Assembly: GCF_003048615.2 (NCBI RefSeq)
Contig: NZ_CP049263.1
Span: 1,116,001 to 1,180,000 of the forward strand
Length of the DNA: 64,000 nt
Direction of reading: 5' to 3'
Origin: Campylobacter concisus
Lineage (GTDB): Bacteria; Campylobacterota; Campylobacteria; Campylobacterales; Campylobacteraceae
The first letter of the stretch is position 1; every line of letters starts with the position of its first letter. Shown here one piece after another: positions 9,345 to 18,768 of this stretch. Both the position numbers and the translations under genes were made by a program. The notes beneath the pieces were generated by a model. The model was not told the DNA's origin. It did not search any database and worked only from the letters and a program-made list of their open reading frames with translations.

Positions 9345-9685
9345 TGATTTGCCCTTAAAATTTCAAGCAGATCAGCTTTAAATTTATCTATCAAATTTGA
9401 GACTTTTTGTTCCAAACTCTTTTCATTTACTATCTGATCTGGCTCTTTTGCCTTTGAAATTTGCGTGGCTGAGTAAAACTCCTCGAGCGTATCAAGAAGA
9501 GTGGCTCTTGTGAATGGATGAGAAAGATGAGCGTTCTTACCTATTATAAATAGCGGTTTTTTTGTGACGATCTCGCGGTCACTTACTACAAAATCACAAT
9601 CCTTATGATGAGCGGCCAAATTTCCACAAAAAAGCAGCAAGGTCTTTTGCAGCAAAATGCAGTCGCATTCAAATGAAATTTTCAT
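9341..9685 (-). CDS. Conserved Campylobacter protein, function unknown
   Basis: A 114-residue cytoplasmic protein, not recognised beyond a likely Campylobacter orthologue next to rsmD. The first third has several cysteines and histidines (C8, C10, C20, AAHHKDC), the middle is basic, and residues about 80-112 form an amphipathic helix. There is no signal peptide or membrane segment. It overlaps rsmD by 4 bases and must be co-translated with it. The cysteine/histidine cluster could bind a metal, but the spacing matches no zinc finger that I know. Confidence 0.65.
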   Translation of the reverse strand: MKISFECDCILLQKTLLLFCGNLAAHHKDCDFVVSDREIVTKKPLFIIGKNAHLSHPFTRATLLDTLEEFYSATQISKAKEPDQIVNEKSLEQKVSNLIDKFKADLLEILRANQ

Positions 9686-9745
9686 ATCCCGTCCTATAAA
9701 TTTTGCTCGATTTTAACCTAAATAATCAAAAATTTATATAAATAC

Positions 9746-9772
9746 TAAAGGAATTTAAAATTTTACCGATGT
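9746..9772 (+). promoter_or_regulatory. Sigma28 promoter of flaG-fliD-fliS
   Basis: TAAA (9746-9749) is followed after exactly 15 bases by ACCGATGT (9765-9772), close to the sigma28 consensus TAAA-N15-GCCGATAA. A ribosome site (AAGGAG) and the flaG ATG follow about 33 bases later. Confidence 0.7.
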
Positions 9773-9804
9773 AGAAGCTAGCGTAAGTTTTAAGGAGTAA
9801 AACT

Positions 9805-10200
9805 ATGGAAATTTTCAAAGCAGCGGCAAATCAAACACTTGATGCAAACATGAGCACGTCGGCTCAGCGTCAAATCGATAGCAGACCTATCGAGCACTCA
9901 GATGTCAAAGTAAATGCCGATAAAAACGGTAAAGCAAAAGGTGCAGATGACCTAGACAAGCTTAGTAACGAGGATCTTGCTAGAAAGACAAGAGAGGTTA
10001 CTGATAGGCTAAACTATCAGATGCAACAGCTCGATACAAATGTAAGATTTGCTTACAACGAGAAGTTAAATTTAATGGTAGTGCAAGTAAAAGACGCCAA
10101 AACAGGCGAAGAGATAACACAGCTTCCGAGCAAAGAAGCTATAAAAATCAGCGAGTATTTCAAAGAAAGTATCGGAATACTTTTTGACAAGGAGAGTTAA
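9805..10200 (+). CDS. flaG: FlaG family flagellar protein
   Basis: A 131-residue protein. Its C-terminal half carries the FlaG domain (LNYQMQQLDTNVRFAYNEK, then VQVKDAKTGEEITQLPSKEA). The N-terminal half is polar and probably disordered. FlaG influences flagellar filament length in Campylobacter and related bacteria; its exact mechanism is unclear. It is the first gene of flaG-fliD-fliS, two bases before fliD, behind a sigma28-type promoter, so it belongs to the late flagellar class. Confidence 0.93.
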   Translation: MEIFKAAANQTLDANMSTSAQRQIDSRPIEHSDVKVNADKNGKAKGADDLDKLSNEDLARKTREVTDRLNYQMQQLDTNVRFAYNEKLNLMVVQVKDAKTGEEITQLPSKEAIKISEYFKESIGILFDKES

Positions 10201-10202
10201 AA

Positions 10203-11963
10203 ATGGCAGTAGGTAACGTAACAAATTTAGGCATCGGTACAAAAAATAGCGGCCTAAACGATGAGCTTATCAAGAAACTAAAAGAGGCTGATGAAGCTGG
10301 ACAGATCAAACCACTTACAACAAGACTAGAGAAAAATGAGCTTAAGCAAAAGGACCTTGCGGCGCTAAAAACTCTTGTTAGCAACGTAAATGTTAGTGGT
10401 AAAACACTTGGTGGCGAGGCACTTTATCTAAAAAGAAATACAAATAACGCTGGCAAAAGCGTCACAGCTTCTGCTGCAAATGGCGTTAGCGTGCAAAGCT
10501 TTAGTATCGACGTGCAAAAACTTGCTCAAAAAGATACATTTCAAAGCAAGAATTTTAAAAATTCTTCAAGTATGGTGGGTGCGACAAATACTGGCTCGTT
10601 TGACATTGAGATCGATGGACAAAAATTCTCTATCGGTGTGACAAGATCGACAACATATCAAGATATCGTTGATAAGATAAATGACGTAAGTGGCGGGAAA
10701 TTGCAAGCTAGAATTTTAAATGTTGGCGGCGATAAACCAAATCAAATAATGCTTCAATCAGGCAGCACTGGCGCTACGCAGACTATCAAATTTTCAAACG
10801 ACACTGCTGGCATCTTAGACAAGCTTGGCTGGGATGATACACAGTTTCAAGATACAGACGAGCACGGCACAGCGCTAACAAATCCTGATGGCACGCCAAA
10901 GATGACATCAAATTTGGAGAAAAATAGAATTCTAAAAGCACAAGATGCAGAATTTACATATAACGGCGTAAATATCAAAAGAGATAAAAACAGCTTTGAT
11001 GATCTAAGACCGGGTGTAAATATCACGCTAAATGAGACTGGCAGAACAAATGTCAGCGTCTCTCAAAACACTGAAGATGTCGTAAAAGCGGTTGAAGAGT
11101 TTATAAAAGACTACAACCTAATGACCATGAACCTTGAGATCGCTACAAAATATGATGAAGAAAAAGGCGCTGGTACTTTTCAAGGCGTAAGTGAAATTTC
11201 AAGCCTTAGATCAAACATCGGACGTCTAGTAAATGGTCAAGATAGCGAAGGCAAAGCGCTAAGTAAATTTGGCATAGTGCCAGATAAAGACGGTCAGCTT
11301 CAGCTTGATCTAAATAAATTTAACGCAGCTCTTAGCAAAGATCCAGAAGAAATTCAGAAATTTTTCATGGGTTCAAGCAAGACTGAGCCAATAAGCTACA
11401 TGGGTAACTCAACCGTTAGCTCAGGTGTGTTAAATATCCAAGCTGGCGATCTAACGATAAATGGTAAGTCAGTTATATTTTCAACCGCAGCTGGTGGGAC
11501 AGCTGAAGATAACGCTCTAAAACTTCAACAAGCTATCAATGACGCTGGCATCGACGGAGTCACAGCTAGCCTTGATCAAAGCGGCAAGAGGATCATATTA
11601 AAAAGAAGCGATGGCGAAAACATCGAAGTAAAAGGCAAAGCTTCTGCACTAGCAACTATTGGTATGAGCGAAGCCACTGTAAATCCAGTGACTAAAAAAA
11701 CTGATGGACTTTTTACAAAGCTAGCTAAGATGCTTGATGGTGCTGTTGGTAAGAAAGGCACTATGATCGCTATGCAAAATCAGCTAAAAGACGAGAGTGA
11801 GTCTATCACTAAAAATAAAGAGAGCACTCAAAAGCTTTTAGATGAGAAATATACAACGATGCAAGAGCGCTTCATCAAGTATAACTCTATCATCGCAAGT
11901 TTAGAAAATCAGTTCTCAACTCTAAAATCAATGATAGATGCTGAGATAAACAGTAGAAAATAA
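10203..11963 (+). CDS. fliD: Flagellar filament cap protein
   Basis: FliD (HAP2) caps the growing filament and guides flagellin folding. The 586-residue protein has the N-terminal coiled-coil domain (LNDELIKKLKEADEAGQIKP, about residues 17-36), the paired D2/D3 sheets with repeated DIEIDGQKFSIGV and INGKSVIF-type segments, and the C-terminal coiled-coil domain (LDEKYTTMQERFIKYNSII near residue 550). The size is within the Campylobacter range. It is translated directly after flaG. Confidence 0.95.
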   Translation: MAVGNVTNLGIGTKNSGLNDELIKKLKEADEAGQIKPLTTRLEKNELKQKDLAALKTLVSNVNVSGKTLGGEALYLKRNTNNAGKSVTASAANGVSVQSFSIDVQKLAQKDTFQSKNFKNSSSMVGATNTGSFDIEIDGQKFSIGVTRSTTYQDIVDKINDVSGGKLQARILNVGGDKPNQIMLQSGSTGATQTIKFSNDTAGILDKLGWDDTQFQDTDEHGTALTNPDGTPKMTSNLEKNRILKAQDAEFTYNGVNIKRDKNSFDDLRPGVNITLNETGRTNVSVSQNTEDVVKAVEEFIKDYNLMTMNLEIATKYDEEKGAGTFQGVSEISSLRSNIGRLVNGQDSEGKALSKFGIVPDKDGQLQLDLNKFNAALSKDPEEIQKFFMGSSKTEPISYMGNSTVSSGVLNIQAGDLTINGKSVIFSTAAGGTAEDNALKLQQAINDAGIDGVTASLDQSGKRIILKRSDGENIEVKGKASALATIGMSEATVNPVTKKTDGLFTKLAKMLDGAVGKKGTMIAMQNQLKDESESITKNKESTQKLLDEKYTTMQERFIKYNSIIASLENQFSTLKSMIDAEINSRK

Positions 11964-11972
11964 GAGAGAAAA

Positions 11973-12344
11973 ATGAATCAAAGTGCATATAGTGCATACG
12001 CACAGTCGAGTTTCGGGGGCATCGAGTCCCCGACTAAATTAATAGAAATGCTTTATGACGGAATTTTGAAATTTATATTTCGCACAAAAAAAGCGATCGA
12101 AGCTGGAGATATAGAGAAAAAAGTCTATTATATAAACAGAGCAAACGCTATCTTTGTCGAGCTTTTAAACTCGCTTGATTATTCTCAAGGCGATGTGGCT
12201 CACTATCTTAGCGGACTTTATACAAGACAGATGCAGCTTCTTGCTATGGCAAATATCCAAAATGATATTAACGCGCTAAATGAAGTAACAAATGTCGTAA
12301 AGCAGTTATCAGAAGCATGGAGGGAGGTAACATCAGGTGAATAG
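11973..12344 (+). CDS. fliS: Flagellar export chaperone FliS
   Basis: FliS binds the C-terminus of flagellin in the cytoplasm and prevents early polymerisation. The 123-residue protein shows the family opening (SAYAQSSFGGIESPTKLIEM) and the central INRANAIFVELLNSLDYSQG block. It starts ten bases after fliD with GAGAGA before the ATG. The downstream small gene overlaps it by eight bases, making a four-gene late flagellar operon. Confidence 0.95.
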   Translation: MNQSAYSAYAQSSFGGIESPTKLIEMLYDGILKFIFRTKKAIEAGDIEKKVYYINRANAIFVELLNSLDYSQGDVAHYLSGLYTRQMQLLAMANIQNDINALNEVTNVVKQLSEAWREVTSGE

Positions 12345-12564
12345 CTGGATCAATGAATTTAAGCTAGCGTTAATAAACGAAGATACAAGAAAGCTAGCTG
12401 CACTATCACAAAGCTTTAGCGAAGATATGTTTAAAAACTTAGCTTCAGCTCAAGAGGCACAAGCGCTAATAGGCGGTGCGATAGAGCTTTTTAAAACTAA
12501 ATCTTCACACATCCAAAACGAGCTTACAAAACTACAAAAAGCTCAAAAATACGTAAAAAATTAA
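12337..12564 (+). CDS. Small helical protein in the fliS operon (FliT-like position)
   Basis: A 75-residue helical, charged protein starting at GTG, preceded by GGAGG inside the fliS end. It has no recognisable domain. Position after fliS matches fliT in other bacteria and an uncharacterised gene in C. jejuni, so a chaperone or regulator of FliD or FliS is a reasonable guess, not shown by sequence. The residues are mostly Ala, Leu, Lys and Gln, with a coiled-coil tendency at the C-terminus (about residues 55-75). Confidence 0.7.
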   Translation: MNSWINEFKLALINEDTRKLAALSQSFSEDMFKNLASAQEAQALIGGAIELFKTKSSHIQNELTKLQKAQKYVKN

Positions 12565-12577
12565 TCTAATCTCAAAC

Positions 12578-12615
12578 TTTCAAGGCACGGCATATTTGCC
12601 GGTTTTGTCTTGAAA
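12578..12615 (+). terminator. Probable terminator of the flaG operon
   Basis: An outer stem TTTCAAG/CTTGAAA and an inner stem CGGCA/TGCCG with a TATT loop, with a small bulge on the 3' side. It is followed by ATCTTTTAAATTT. The placement 14 bases past the last gene supports a terminator; the bulge lowers confidence. Confidence 0.45.
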
Positions 12616-12667
12616 ATCTTTTAAATTTACTAACTGCTTGCTACTTGAAATTTGCTCTAAATTTAAG

Positions 12668-12993
12668 GGAGGCACAGCGTTAAGCCGAGTTCTGTCTTGA
12701 GCGATCATTTATCTACGCTTGCTTTTACAAACAAGCTCTAGCGAAGGGTTTTAATATAAGACCAAAACCATCCCTTCTTACTGCAAGTTGGGTTTATATG
12801 GCCACGCAAGTTACCAAGCGCGCCGGTGGGCTCTTACCCCGCCGTTTCACCTTTACCGCCAAGGCGGAAGTTTGCTTTCTGTTACACTATCCCTTAGGTT
12901 TCCCTAGCCATCCGTTAGATGGAACTTTGTCTTATCGCAGCTCGGACTTTCCTCTTTTGCAAGATGCAAAAGCGACCGCTTACCGTGCCAGAG
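12668..12993 (-). ncRNA. rnpB: RNase P RNA
   Basis: The catalytic RNA of RNase P, which removes 5' leaders from tRNA precursors. On the minus strand the 5' part contains the universally conserved GAGGAAAGTCC (P4 5' strand) after a P3-like hairpin (CTTTTGC/GCAAAAG). The middle holds the GGTAAGAGCCCACC-type segment, and the 3' part has AGACAGAACTCGGCTTA, the other universal block. GGCAC near the 5' end pairs with GTGCC near the 3' end. Length about 326 is normal for type A. Ends are estimated to within a few bases. A 66-codon open frame on the opposite strand is not a gene. Confidence 0.95.
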
Positions 12994-12997
12994 CGTG

Positions 12998-13003
12998 ATT
13001 ATA
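12998..13003 (-). promoter_or_regulatory. -10 box of rnpB
   Basis: TATAAT on the minus strand lies directly before the RNA start (CACGCTCTGGCAC), in AT-rich DNA as is usual for Campylobacter sigma70 promoters, which often lack a clear -35. Confidence 0.75.
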
Positions 13004-13498
13004 TTTAAAAATATATAAATTTACCCTGCGACCAAATTTTTCATCAAATTTTGCAAATTTATCTAAGAAATTTTTTTGATTTTTGAGCATAAATTTTGTC
13101 ACAACTTGGTATGAAATTAATTTTTTTATTTAATCTTTTTAAATTTTCTTTACAAAAACAAGAGTAGAACACTCCAAATTTCACTTTTTTGTTATTTTGC
13201 TTTGAACCTTAGACCAATATAATAAAATAGACTACAAATCAACAAAACGATACAAATTTAAATTTTGATCCCTTAAAAGCGCAAATTTCTTGCTTTTGCC
13301 AAACTATAAATTTTACTTAAAAAGCTAAATTTAAATAGCAATTTTTTATAAAATTTTACTCCAGTTTCATAAAAGTTATAATTATAAACACAAAGCAAAC
13401 AAAAATTTAAAATTCGTTATTTTTCCCTAAAATTCTATATGTTTTACGAGAAAAAATTTGTATAATAAGCTCAAAAATCTAAACCAAGGAGGATATAG
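13004..13498. other. AT-rich intergenic region between rnpB and the chemoreceptor
   Basis: About 500 bases with very low GC and many A/T tracts. I see no credible gene: the longest start-to-stop frames are under 20 codons and lack ribosome sites. It must hold the upstream promoter parts of rnpB (leftward) and of the chemoreceptor (rightward). No strong dyad was found. Confidence 0.7.
13461..13466 (+). promoter_or_regulatory. -10 box of the chemoreceptor gene
   Basis: TATAAT preceded by TTTG (extended -10 style), 33 bases before the ATG at 13499. It is followed by the strong ribosome site AAGGAGG. Confidence 0.7.
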
Positions 13499-15469
13499 AT
13501 GAATTTGCGTAGCATCTTAGTCAAGGTCTCAGCGATCATCGCTTTAGTTCTTGCCATTTGTATGGCTTGCTTTGTTTTCTACACGTCACACGTCTTAGAG
13601 CGTGAGATCAAGGATGGAGTAGTAACTACCGTTAAACAAAATGTCGCACTTGCAATGGATACGGTTAAGCTATTTAATGATGACAACTACAAAAGCGCCG
13701 TTTTCTCTATGCATATCTTAAAAGAAAGCCTAGGCAATATAAGAACCAATGGCCAAACCATAAAGACAGAAAATGACAATGCTGTAGAGCTTATCTCAGA
13801 AAAAATGGGCATATTAAATAATGATCATGAAGTATCTGATAAGATCAAAAAGCTAACAAATGGCGGAGTACCAACAATTTTTGCTAAATCTGGCAATGAC
13901 TTTGTTGCTGTTTCTACTTCACTTTTGCTAGATGATGGCAGTAGAGCGCTTGGAGCATTAAACAAAACGATATATCCAAAGATGATGAATAAAGAGACAT
14001 ATATAGGAGCTATAAACATTTTTGGCAGAAACTATATGTGTGTTTACGAACCAGTCATTCAAGATGGCGAGGTTGTAGCAGTTTTATTTATAGGTTACGA
14101 CTTCACAAACGGTCTAGAGGATCTTAAAAAGACATTTGCTTCTATGAAGCTAGGTGAGCATGGATACTTCTCTATCTTTAATACAAAGACTAATAAATTT
14201 GATATCCACCCAACTCAAGCTGGCAAAGAGCTAAGCAGTGAGCTAAAAGCTACTATGGATAACATCACAAAAGAGAGAGAAGGTGCCAAGCTTGTTGTAG
14301 CTGATGGAGTTGAAAGAATAGCGGCATTTAAACCATTTGACAAACTAGACTGGATTTTACTTGGTTCAGCTATTACAGATGATTTTTTAACACCTCTAAA
14401 AGTGGTTAGTAAAAACTTCATTATTGCAAGCATTATAGTTACATTGCTTCTTATAATAGTATCTATATTACTACTTAAAAAGATGGTTGCAAATCCTATT
14501 GATAGATTAGGAGCAAATTTAAATGCTATAACATCTGACTTTACGCTTAAAATCCCAATCTACGGCAAAGATGAGATTGCTAAGATAAGCAATGATATAA
14601 ATGATTTTATAGAGAGAATAAGAGTACTTATAAGCGACACTAAAAATCTTTCAAATGAAAACAGCTCAGTTGCAAATGAGCTAAGCTCTACATCTCTTCA
14701 AACAGGCAAACGCGTAGAAGAATCAACCCAGATCGTTGAAGAGACAAATCAAAGATGTAAAGTAATGCAAGAGAATATGAAAGAGTCACTAGCAGTTGCT
14801 CAAGCTGGTAAAGATGACCTTCAAAAGGCAAGCACTCATATAAAAACAGCTACTGAAGCTATTAAATCTCTATCGTCTCAGATAGTTGATTCTGCTAATG
14901 TTGAAAATCAAATGGCTGGTAAGATCGAGCAGCTTAGCCGTGATGCTGAGCAGGTTAAATCAGTCCTTGTTGTTATCAATGACATCGCTGATCAGACAAA
15001 CCTACTAGCTCTTAACGCAGCTATCGAAGCGGCACGTGCTGGCGAGCATGGACGTGGCTTTGCAGTCGTAGCCGACGAGGTTAGACAGCTAGCTGAGAGA
15101 ACTCAAAAATCTCTAACAGAGATAAATGCAACTATCAACGTTATCGTTCAAGCGATCAATGATAGCAGCGAGCAAATGGGCATCAACTCTAAACAAATTC
15201 AAGAGCTAACCCATGTGGCAAGTGACGTTGAAAAGACTATAAATAATATGAGCGAAACGATGAATAACGCCATAGCGATGTCTGATAAGACTATGCAAGA
15301 CTACATCGCAACTGGTAAAAACGTAAATGAGATCATGGATGGTATCTCAGAGATCAATCAAATTTCATCTGAAAATGCGAGAAGCGTCGAAGAGATAGCT
15401 TCTGCGGCTGAACATCTAAATAAGATGACAGATGCGCTAAATACTAAACTTAGCGTCTTTAGAACTTAA
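13499..15469 (+). CDS. Methyl-accepting chemotaxis protein with periplasmic Cache-type sensor
   Basis: A 656-residue chemoreceptor. Residues about 8-30 form the first membrane helix, about 31-295 a periplasmic ligand-binding domain of Cache type ([20 protein letters not shown] near its end), and about 300-323 the second helix. A HAMP linker follows, then the long cytoplasmic coiled coil. The CheA/CheW-binding hairpin tip is clear ([20 protein letters not shown], about residues 497-516, then [18 protein letters not shown]). There is no C-terminal CheR-tethering pentapeptide. The ligand cannot be inferred. It is a single-gene unit with its own promoter and terminator. Confidence 0.95.
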   Translation: MNLRSILVKVSAIIALVLAICMACFVFYTSHVLEREIKDGVVTTVKQNVALAMDTVKLFNDDNYKSAVFSMHILKESLGNIRTNGQTIKTENDNAVELISEKMGILNNDHEVSDKIKKLTNGGVPTIFAKSGNDFVAVSTSLLLDDGSRALGALNKTIYPKMMNKETYIGAINIFGRNYMCVYEPVIQDGEVVAVLFIGYDFTNGLEDLKKTFASMKLGEHGYFSIFNTKTNKFDIHPTQAGKELSSELKATMDNITKEREGAKLVVADGVERIAAFKPFDKLDWILLGSAITDDFLTPLKVVSKNFIIASIIVTLLLIIVSILLLKKMVANPIDRLGANLNAITSDFTLKIPIYGKDEIAKISNDINDFIERIRVLISDTKNLSNENSSVANELSSTSLQTGKRVEESTQIVEETNQRCKVMQENMKESLAVAQAGKDDLQKASTHIKTATEAIKSLSSQIVDSANVENQMAGKIEQLSRDAEQVKSVLVVINDIADQTNLLALNAAIEAARAGEHGRGFAVVADEVRQLAERTQKSLTEINATINVIVQAINDSSEQMGINSKQIQELTHVASDVEKTINNMSETMNNAIAMSDKTMQDYIATGKNVNEIMDGISEINQISSENARSVEEIASAAEHLNKMTDALNTKLSVFRT

Positions 15470-15505
15470 GTTTTTACCTCTTTTACTTCTTAAATTTAAT
15501 GTTTT

Positions 15506-15530
15506 AGGTCTAGCTTTGGCTAGACCTTTT
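15506..15530 (+). terminator. Terminator of the chemoreceptor gene
   Basis: A perfect 8-bp stem GGTCTAGC/GCTAGACC with loop TTTG, followed by five Ts. It lies 37 bases beyond the stop codon. Confidence 0.9.
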
Positions 15531-15881
15531 TAAATTTAAACCAACTAAATTTAGCCAGCCCCACTTTTAAAACTATCTTTATAAAACTAGTAAAAATTTG
15601 GCTTGATAGATTATATCTCTTATCTTCGCTAAATTTTTACGTTGTTTCTACTTGAAGTTGCGATCACAAGAGAAAAAACTCTTAAAAAATATTGCGATAC
15701 TTTGCCTTAAATTTTTGCATTCAAATTCATAATTAAATTTTTAAATTTTACTTACTCAACCATGTATACTAAAAATACAAACCATATAAATCTCTAAATC
15801 CTAAGCTGTAGTGCAAGATATGGAAAGCTTGTGAGCAACATGACGATTGCAAAATGCAGATCTTTTAAGCTTATTTTCGGA
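15531..15881. other. Intergenic region upstream of the peptidase E-like gene
   Basis: About 350 AT-rich bases with no open frame worth calling. The last third (from about 15790) is less AT-rich and may be the remains of a lost gene or an untranslated leader, but no frame in it is convincing. Confidence 0.5.
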
Positions 15882-15887
15882 TATAAT
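15882..15887 (+). promoter_or_regulatory. -10 box of the peptidase E-like gene
   Basis: TATAAT preceded by CGGA and followed by TGG, 41 bases before the ATG at 15928. Confidence 0.6.
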
Positions 15888-15927
15888 TGGCTCTTAAATT
15901 TAAATATCTTTTAAAAGGAATAAAGGA

Positions 15928-16548
15928 ATGGCAAATATTTTTCTTTGCTCCTACTTCGCGGAGATTGCGAGCAAGATCAATGAAGTGGTAGATTTTCAAG
16001 GTAAGCATGTTGCTTTTATCGATACGGCAGCAAAATTTGAAGAGGTGAATTTTTACGTAGATGAAGCGGTGAAAATTTTGGAAAAATTTAGTGCGAAGCT
16101 GACTCGTATTGATATTTCTTGTGTTAAAAACTTGGTTACGCAGATTTCTGAATGTGATGAGTTTTGTGTTGCAGATGATAAAATTTTAGCTACTATTAAT
16201 AAGTGCGACATCATTTATGTAAGCGGCGGAAATACATTTTATCTGCTTAATGAGCTGCGAAAATCGTGCGCCGAACAAGCTATAAAAAACGCGGTTAAAG
16301 CTGGTAAAATTTACGTCGGTGAGTCAGCAGGGGCGATCGTGGCCGCACCAGACACGAGATATGCTACGCTTATGGATAAAAGTAGTGTAAACATGAGTGA
16401 TTTTACAGGATTAAATTTGGTTGATTTTTGCGTAGTGCCGCACTTTGGCTGTGAGCCTTTTGTGGAGGCTACTCACGAGATAATGGAGAAATTTGGGGAC
16501 TTGTACGATTTGCGACCTATAAATAATGCTGAATTTATTGCGCTTTGA
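15928..16548 (+). CDS. Peptidase E-like (S51 family) protein
   Basis: A 206-residue cytoplasmic protein of the class I glutamine amidotransferase-like fold. It shows YVSGGNTFYLLNEL (about residues 94-107) and the nucleophile elbow VGESAGAIVAAP with the catalytic serine (near residue 135). The histidine block VPHFGCEPF follows near residue 176. Such proteins are dipeptidases acting on N-terminal Asp, but the exact substrate is unknown. In frame after the TGA stop, ten more sense codons read DKNLCDL-type sequence before a double stop, so the C-terminus may have been shortened by a nonsense change. Confidence 0.82.
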   Translation: MANIFLCSYFAEIASKINEVVDFQGKHVAFIDTAAKFEEVNFYVDEAVKILEKFSAKLTRIDISCVKNLVTQISECDEFCVADDKILATINKCDIIYVSGGNTFYLLNELRKSCAEQAIKNAVKAGKIYVGESAGAIVAAPDTRYATLMDKSSVNMSDFTGLNLVDFCVVPHFGCEPFVEATHEIMEKFGDLYDLRPINNAEFIAL

Positions 16549-16710
16549 GATAAAAATTTATGCGATCTCTGATAAAACATACGCCAAATATTTACTCAGA
16601 GCATTTTCCCTATAAAATCACTTTTTGTCTGCAAATCTTCCTTATAAATAAAGAAAATAATTAAAACGCAAAGTTTAATTTTTAAGGCTAGAAAATTAAG
16701 CAAAAACCGC

Positions 16711-16772
16711 TATAATTTCGCTCTGGCACGGTAAGCGGTCGCTTTTGCACTACGCAAAAGAGGAAAGTCCGA
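16711..16772 (+). repeat. Inverted partial copy of the rnpB promoter and 5' end
   Basis: The 54 bases 16719-16772 repeat the first part of RNase P RNA (12942-12995, opposite strand). The two copies are identical except for four bases in the loop of the CTTTTGC/GCAAAAG hairpin. The copy keeps TATAAT at 16711-16716, two bases before the shared segment, as in the real gene. It breaks off right after GAGGAAAGTCCGA and runs into the 3' end of truD. The remainder of rnpB is absent, so it cannot make a functional ribozyme. Confidence 0.92.
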
Positions 16773-16781
16773 AAATTTACC

Positions 16782-17906
16782 CTACTCAAATATATTTTTA
16801 TGCAAAATTTCTTCTAACACAACTGTGGCGTATGAGCCCTTTTGAAGTGTGAAATTTAAGCTAAAATGAGCGCTTTCTTCGTTGTATTTGTAGCTTGTAT
16901 TTTCAAGATACGCCCAGTTAAAGCGCCTTGAGCCAGCGATCTTTGAAGTAAGCGAAAATGCCTCAGCGAAAATTTCATCCTCAAGCTCTTTTGCCAAGCC
17001 GCTTGCCTCATAGGCCTTTGCACCGACTATAAGTCCAAGGCTTGTGATATCGCGCTTAGTAAATCTTTGCGCCTCTTGATCTAAATTTTCACACAAAAAG
17101 AGCTTGCCAAACGGATAGTGCCCCAAAACCTCTCCTGGCAAAAGCTTAAAAAAGCTCTCCTGCGCCTTCATCGCCTTTAGATCGTTTTTGCTAAAGTTTT
17201 TATAAATTTCGCCTAGCTCATTTAGGCTAAAGTCGCTTACAAACCTTGAAATTTCAACCCTTTTACTAAGATGGCGGTTAAAAAGATCGCTTTGATAGGC
17301 TGAGATCAAAAAGTCATTTAGCTTTACATTTTTGCTCTTTTTGCCATTTATCGTGCCGTTTTTAAGTAGCTCAAGGCCAGTTGTAGCATTGTCGCCAAAT
17401 TTACCAAAGCGTTGGTAGCCAAAGTAGTTTGCATAGCCCATTTTATCGATGCTGACAAATGCCTGCTCTAGCTTTTTAGCGCTACTTGGCAGCACCTTTT
17501 TTAGGCGGATGAAAAAGCTATTGCCTTTTAGGTGTCCGATGCGAAGCTTGTTTTTATGCACGTTTAAATTTAAAATTTTCATCTTTTCATGGCTAAAGTT
17601 TGCAAGCGCGCTCTCAAATTTACGAGGCATCGAGATAAACTGCGTTGTCATGCCCTGCTTGTCTTTTAGCCCAGCATAGCCAAAGTCGCGCATCTTAGCC
17701 CCTGTAACCTCGCTTAAGGCATGCAAAGCGTCGCTTGTCATCATATCTTTTTTAGAAATTTCAACGATCAAGTGCTCGCCGTCACCACTAAATTCATAAA
17801 GTGGTATCTCGCGCACGACAAAATCATCTGAATTTTTAGAAAAATATGCCTCGATGGGCGCATGAGTAAGCGCATAAAGCGGCTTAAAAGTGGTGGCTTC
17901 TTGCAT
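16782..17906 (-). CDS. truD: tRNA pseudouridine(13) synthase
   Basis: TruD makes pseudouridine at position 13 of some tRNAs. The 374-residue protein has the family motifs [18 protein letters not shown] with the catalytic aspartate (about residue 81), the GNSFFIRL block, the [14 protein letters not shown] motif (about residues 159-172) and [15 protein letters not shown]. Its ATG lies inside thiL (23-base overlap), so it is coupled to thiL. The rnpB fragment begins 10 bases beyond its stop, on the opposite strand, and could give transcription into truD in the antisense direction. Confidence 0.95.
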   Translation of the reverse strand: MQEATTFKPLYALTHAPIEAYFSKNSDDFVVREIPLYEFSGDGEHLIVEISKKDMMTSDALHALSEVTGAKMRDFGYAGLKDKQGMTTQFISMPRKFESALANFSHEKMKILNLNVHKNKLRIGHLKGNSFFIRLKKVLPSSAKKLEQAFVSIDKMGYANYFGYQRFGKFGDNATTGLELLKNGTINGKKSKNVKLNDFLISAYQSDLFNRHLSKRVEISRFVSDFSLNELGEIYKNFSKNDLKAMKAQESFFKLLPGEVLGHYPFGKLFLCENLDQEAQRFTKRDITSLGLIVGAKAYEASGLAKELEDEIFAEAFSLTSKIAGSRRFNWAYLENTSYKYNEESAHFSLNFTLQKGSYATVVLEEILHKNIFE

Positions 17907-18705
17907 TTTGTCTTAACCTTTTGTGTGAAATTTTTGCAAAGATGTTGATCTTTGTCCTAGTTTTTGCGGCGATCCTTTTTATAGCGCTTAAATTTTTAGG
18001 ACTAAAGGTAAATAAAACCTCATACTCCTCGCCGCTACTAAGCTCAAATTTGCTTAGTTTTTTTGTAAATTTAGCGCCCTTTTTGCTAGCCTTTAAAAGC
18101 TTGCCAAGGTCGGTATTTAGCCCGTCTGAGATATCCATGGCGGAATTTAGCAGATGAGCTGCTTTGTAAAAAAATTTATCTCTTAAGATAGGTCTTTTAA
18201 AGCGTGAGTTTTTAGAAATTTGAGCCAGTCTTAGAAGCGAGTTTAGTCCCTTTTGGCTGCCTCCAAGCTTGCCTGTAAATGCAACAAGATCGCCAAATTT
18301 AGCATTTTTTCTAAGCACTGCCCTGCCCTTTAGCTCGCCGATCACGCTGACGCTTATGTTTAAAATGGGGCTACTTATCGTGTCACCGCCTATTATCTTT
18401 ACGCCAAACTCCTCGCACGCCCTATTTATGCCCCTACTTAGCTCGCTGATCTGCCGAGGCGTGAAGCTCTTTGGCAGACTAAGCCCAAGAAGGGCAAATT
18501 TAGGCTTAGCATTCATCACGATCGTATCTGAAAAATTTACGATCATCGCCTTGTAGCCGGTCTCTTCAAGGCTTAGCCAGCCAAGCTTAAAATGCGAATT
18601 TTGCGCAAAAATGTCCTTGCTAAAGACCATTTTGCCGGCAACCGCCGCGTCATCGCCGATATATGCGTTACTAAAGCGTTCAATCGTGAAATTTTCTTTA
18701 TCCAT
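17884..18705 (-). CDS. thiL: Thiamine-monophosphate kinase
   Basis: ThiL phosphorylates thiamine phosphate to the active cofactor thiamine diphosphate. The protein contains the AIR-synthase-related pattern: YIGDDAAV (about residues 16-23) and the Mg-binding run [20 protein letters not shown]. The nucleotide loop is GGDTISSP, and [15 protein letters not shown] lies near residue 195. At 273 residues it is shorter than enterobacterial ThiL (about 325), mostly at the N-terminus, which seems usual for Campylobacter. It heads a two-gene unit with truD. Confidence 0.88.
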   Translation of the reverse strand: MDKENFTIERFSNAYIGDDAAVAGKMVFSKDIFAQNSHFKLGWLSLEETGYKAMIVNFSDTIVMNAKPKFALLGLSLPKSFTPRQISELSRGINRACEEFGVKIIGGDTISSPILNISVSVIGELKGRAVLRKNAKFGDLVAFTGKLGGSQKGLNSLLRLAQISKNSRFKRPILRDKFFYKAAHLLNSAMDISDGLNTDLGKLLKASKKGAKFTKKLSKFELSSGEEYEVLFTFSPKNLSAIKRIAAKTRTKINIFAKISHKRLRQNARSHHF

Positions 18706-18768
18706 TGAGCTATTATAATGAAACTCCTTTTAAATTTAGGATAAAATAAGCCCAAAAAAAGGATACAG

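Noticed and set aside
12798-12998. A 66-codon open frame on the plus strand
   Set aside because: It is the complement of the RNase P RNA gene; the RNA evidence is far stronger.
13004-13498. Short frames such as an 18-codon one around 13108-13165
   Set aside because: No ribosome site and AT-rich chance composition.
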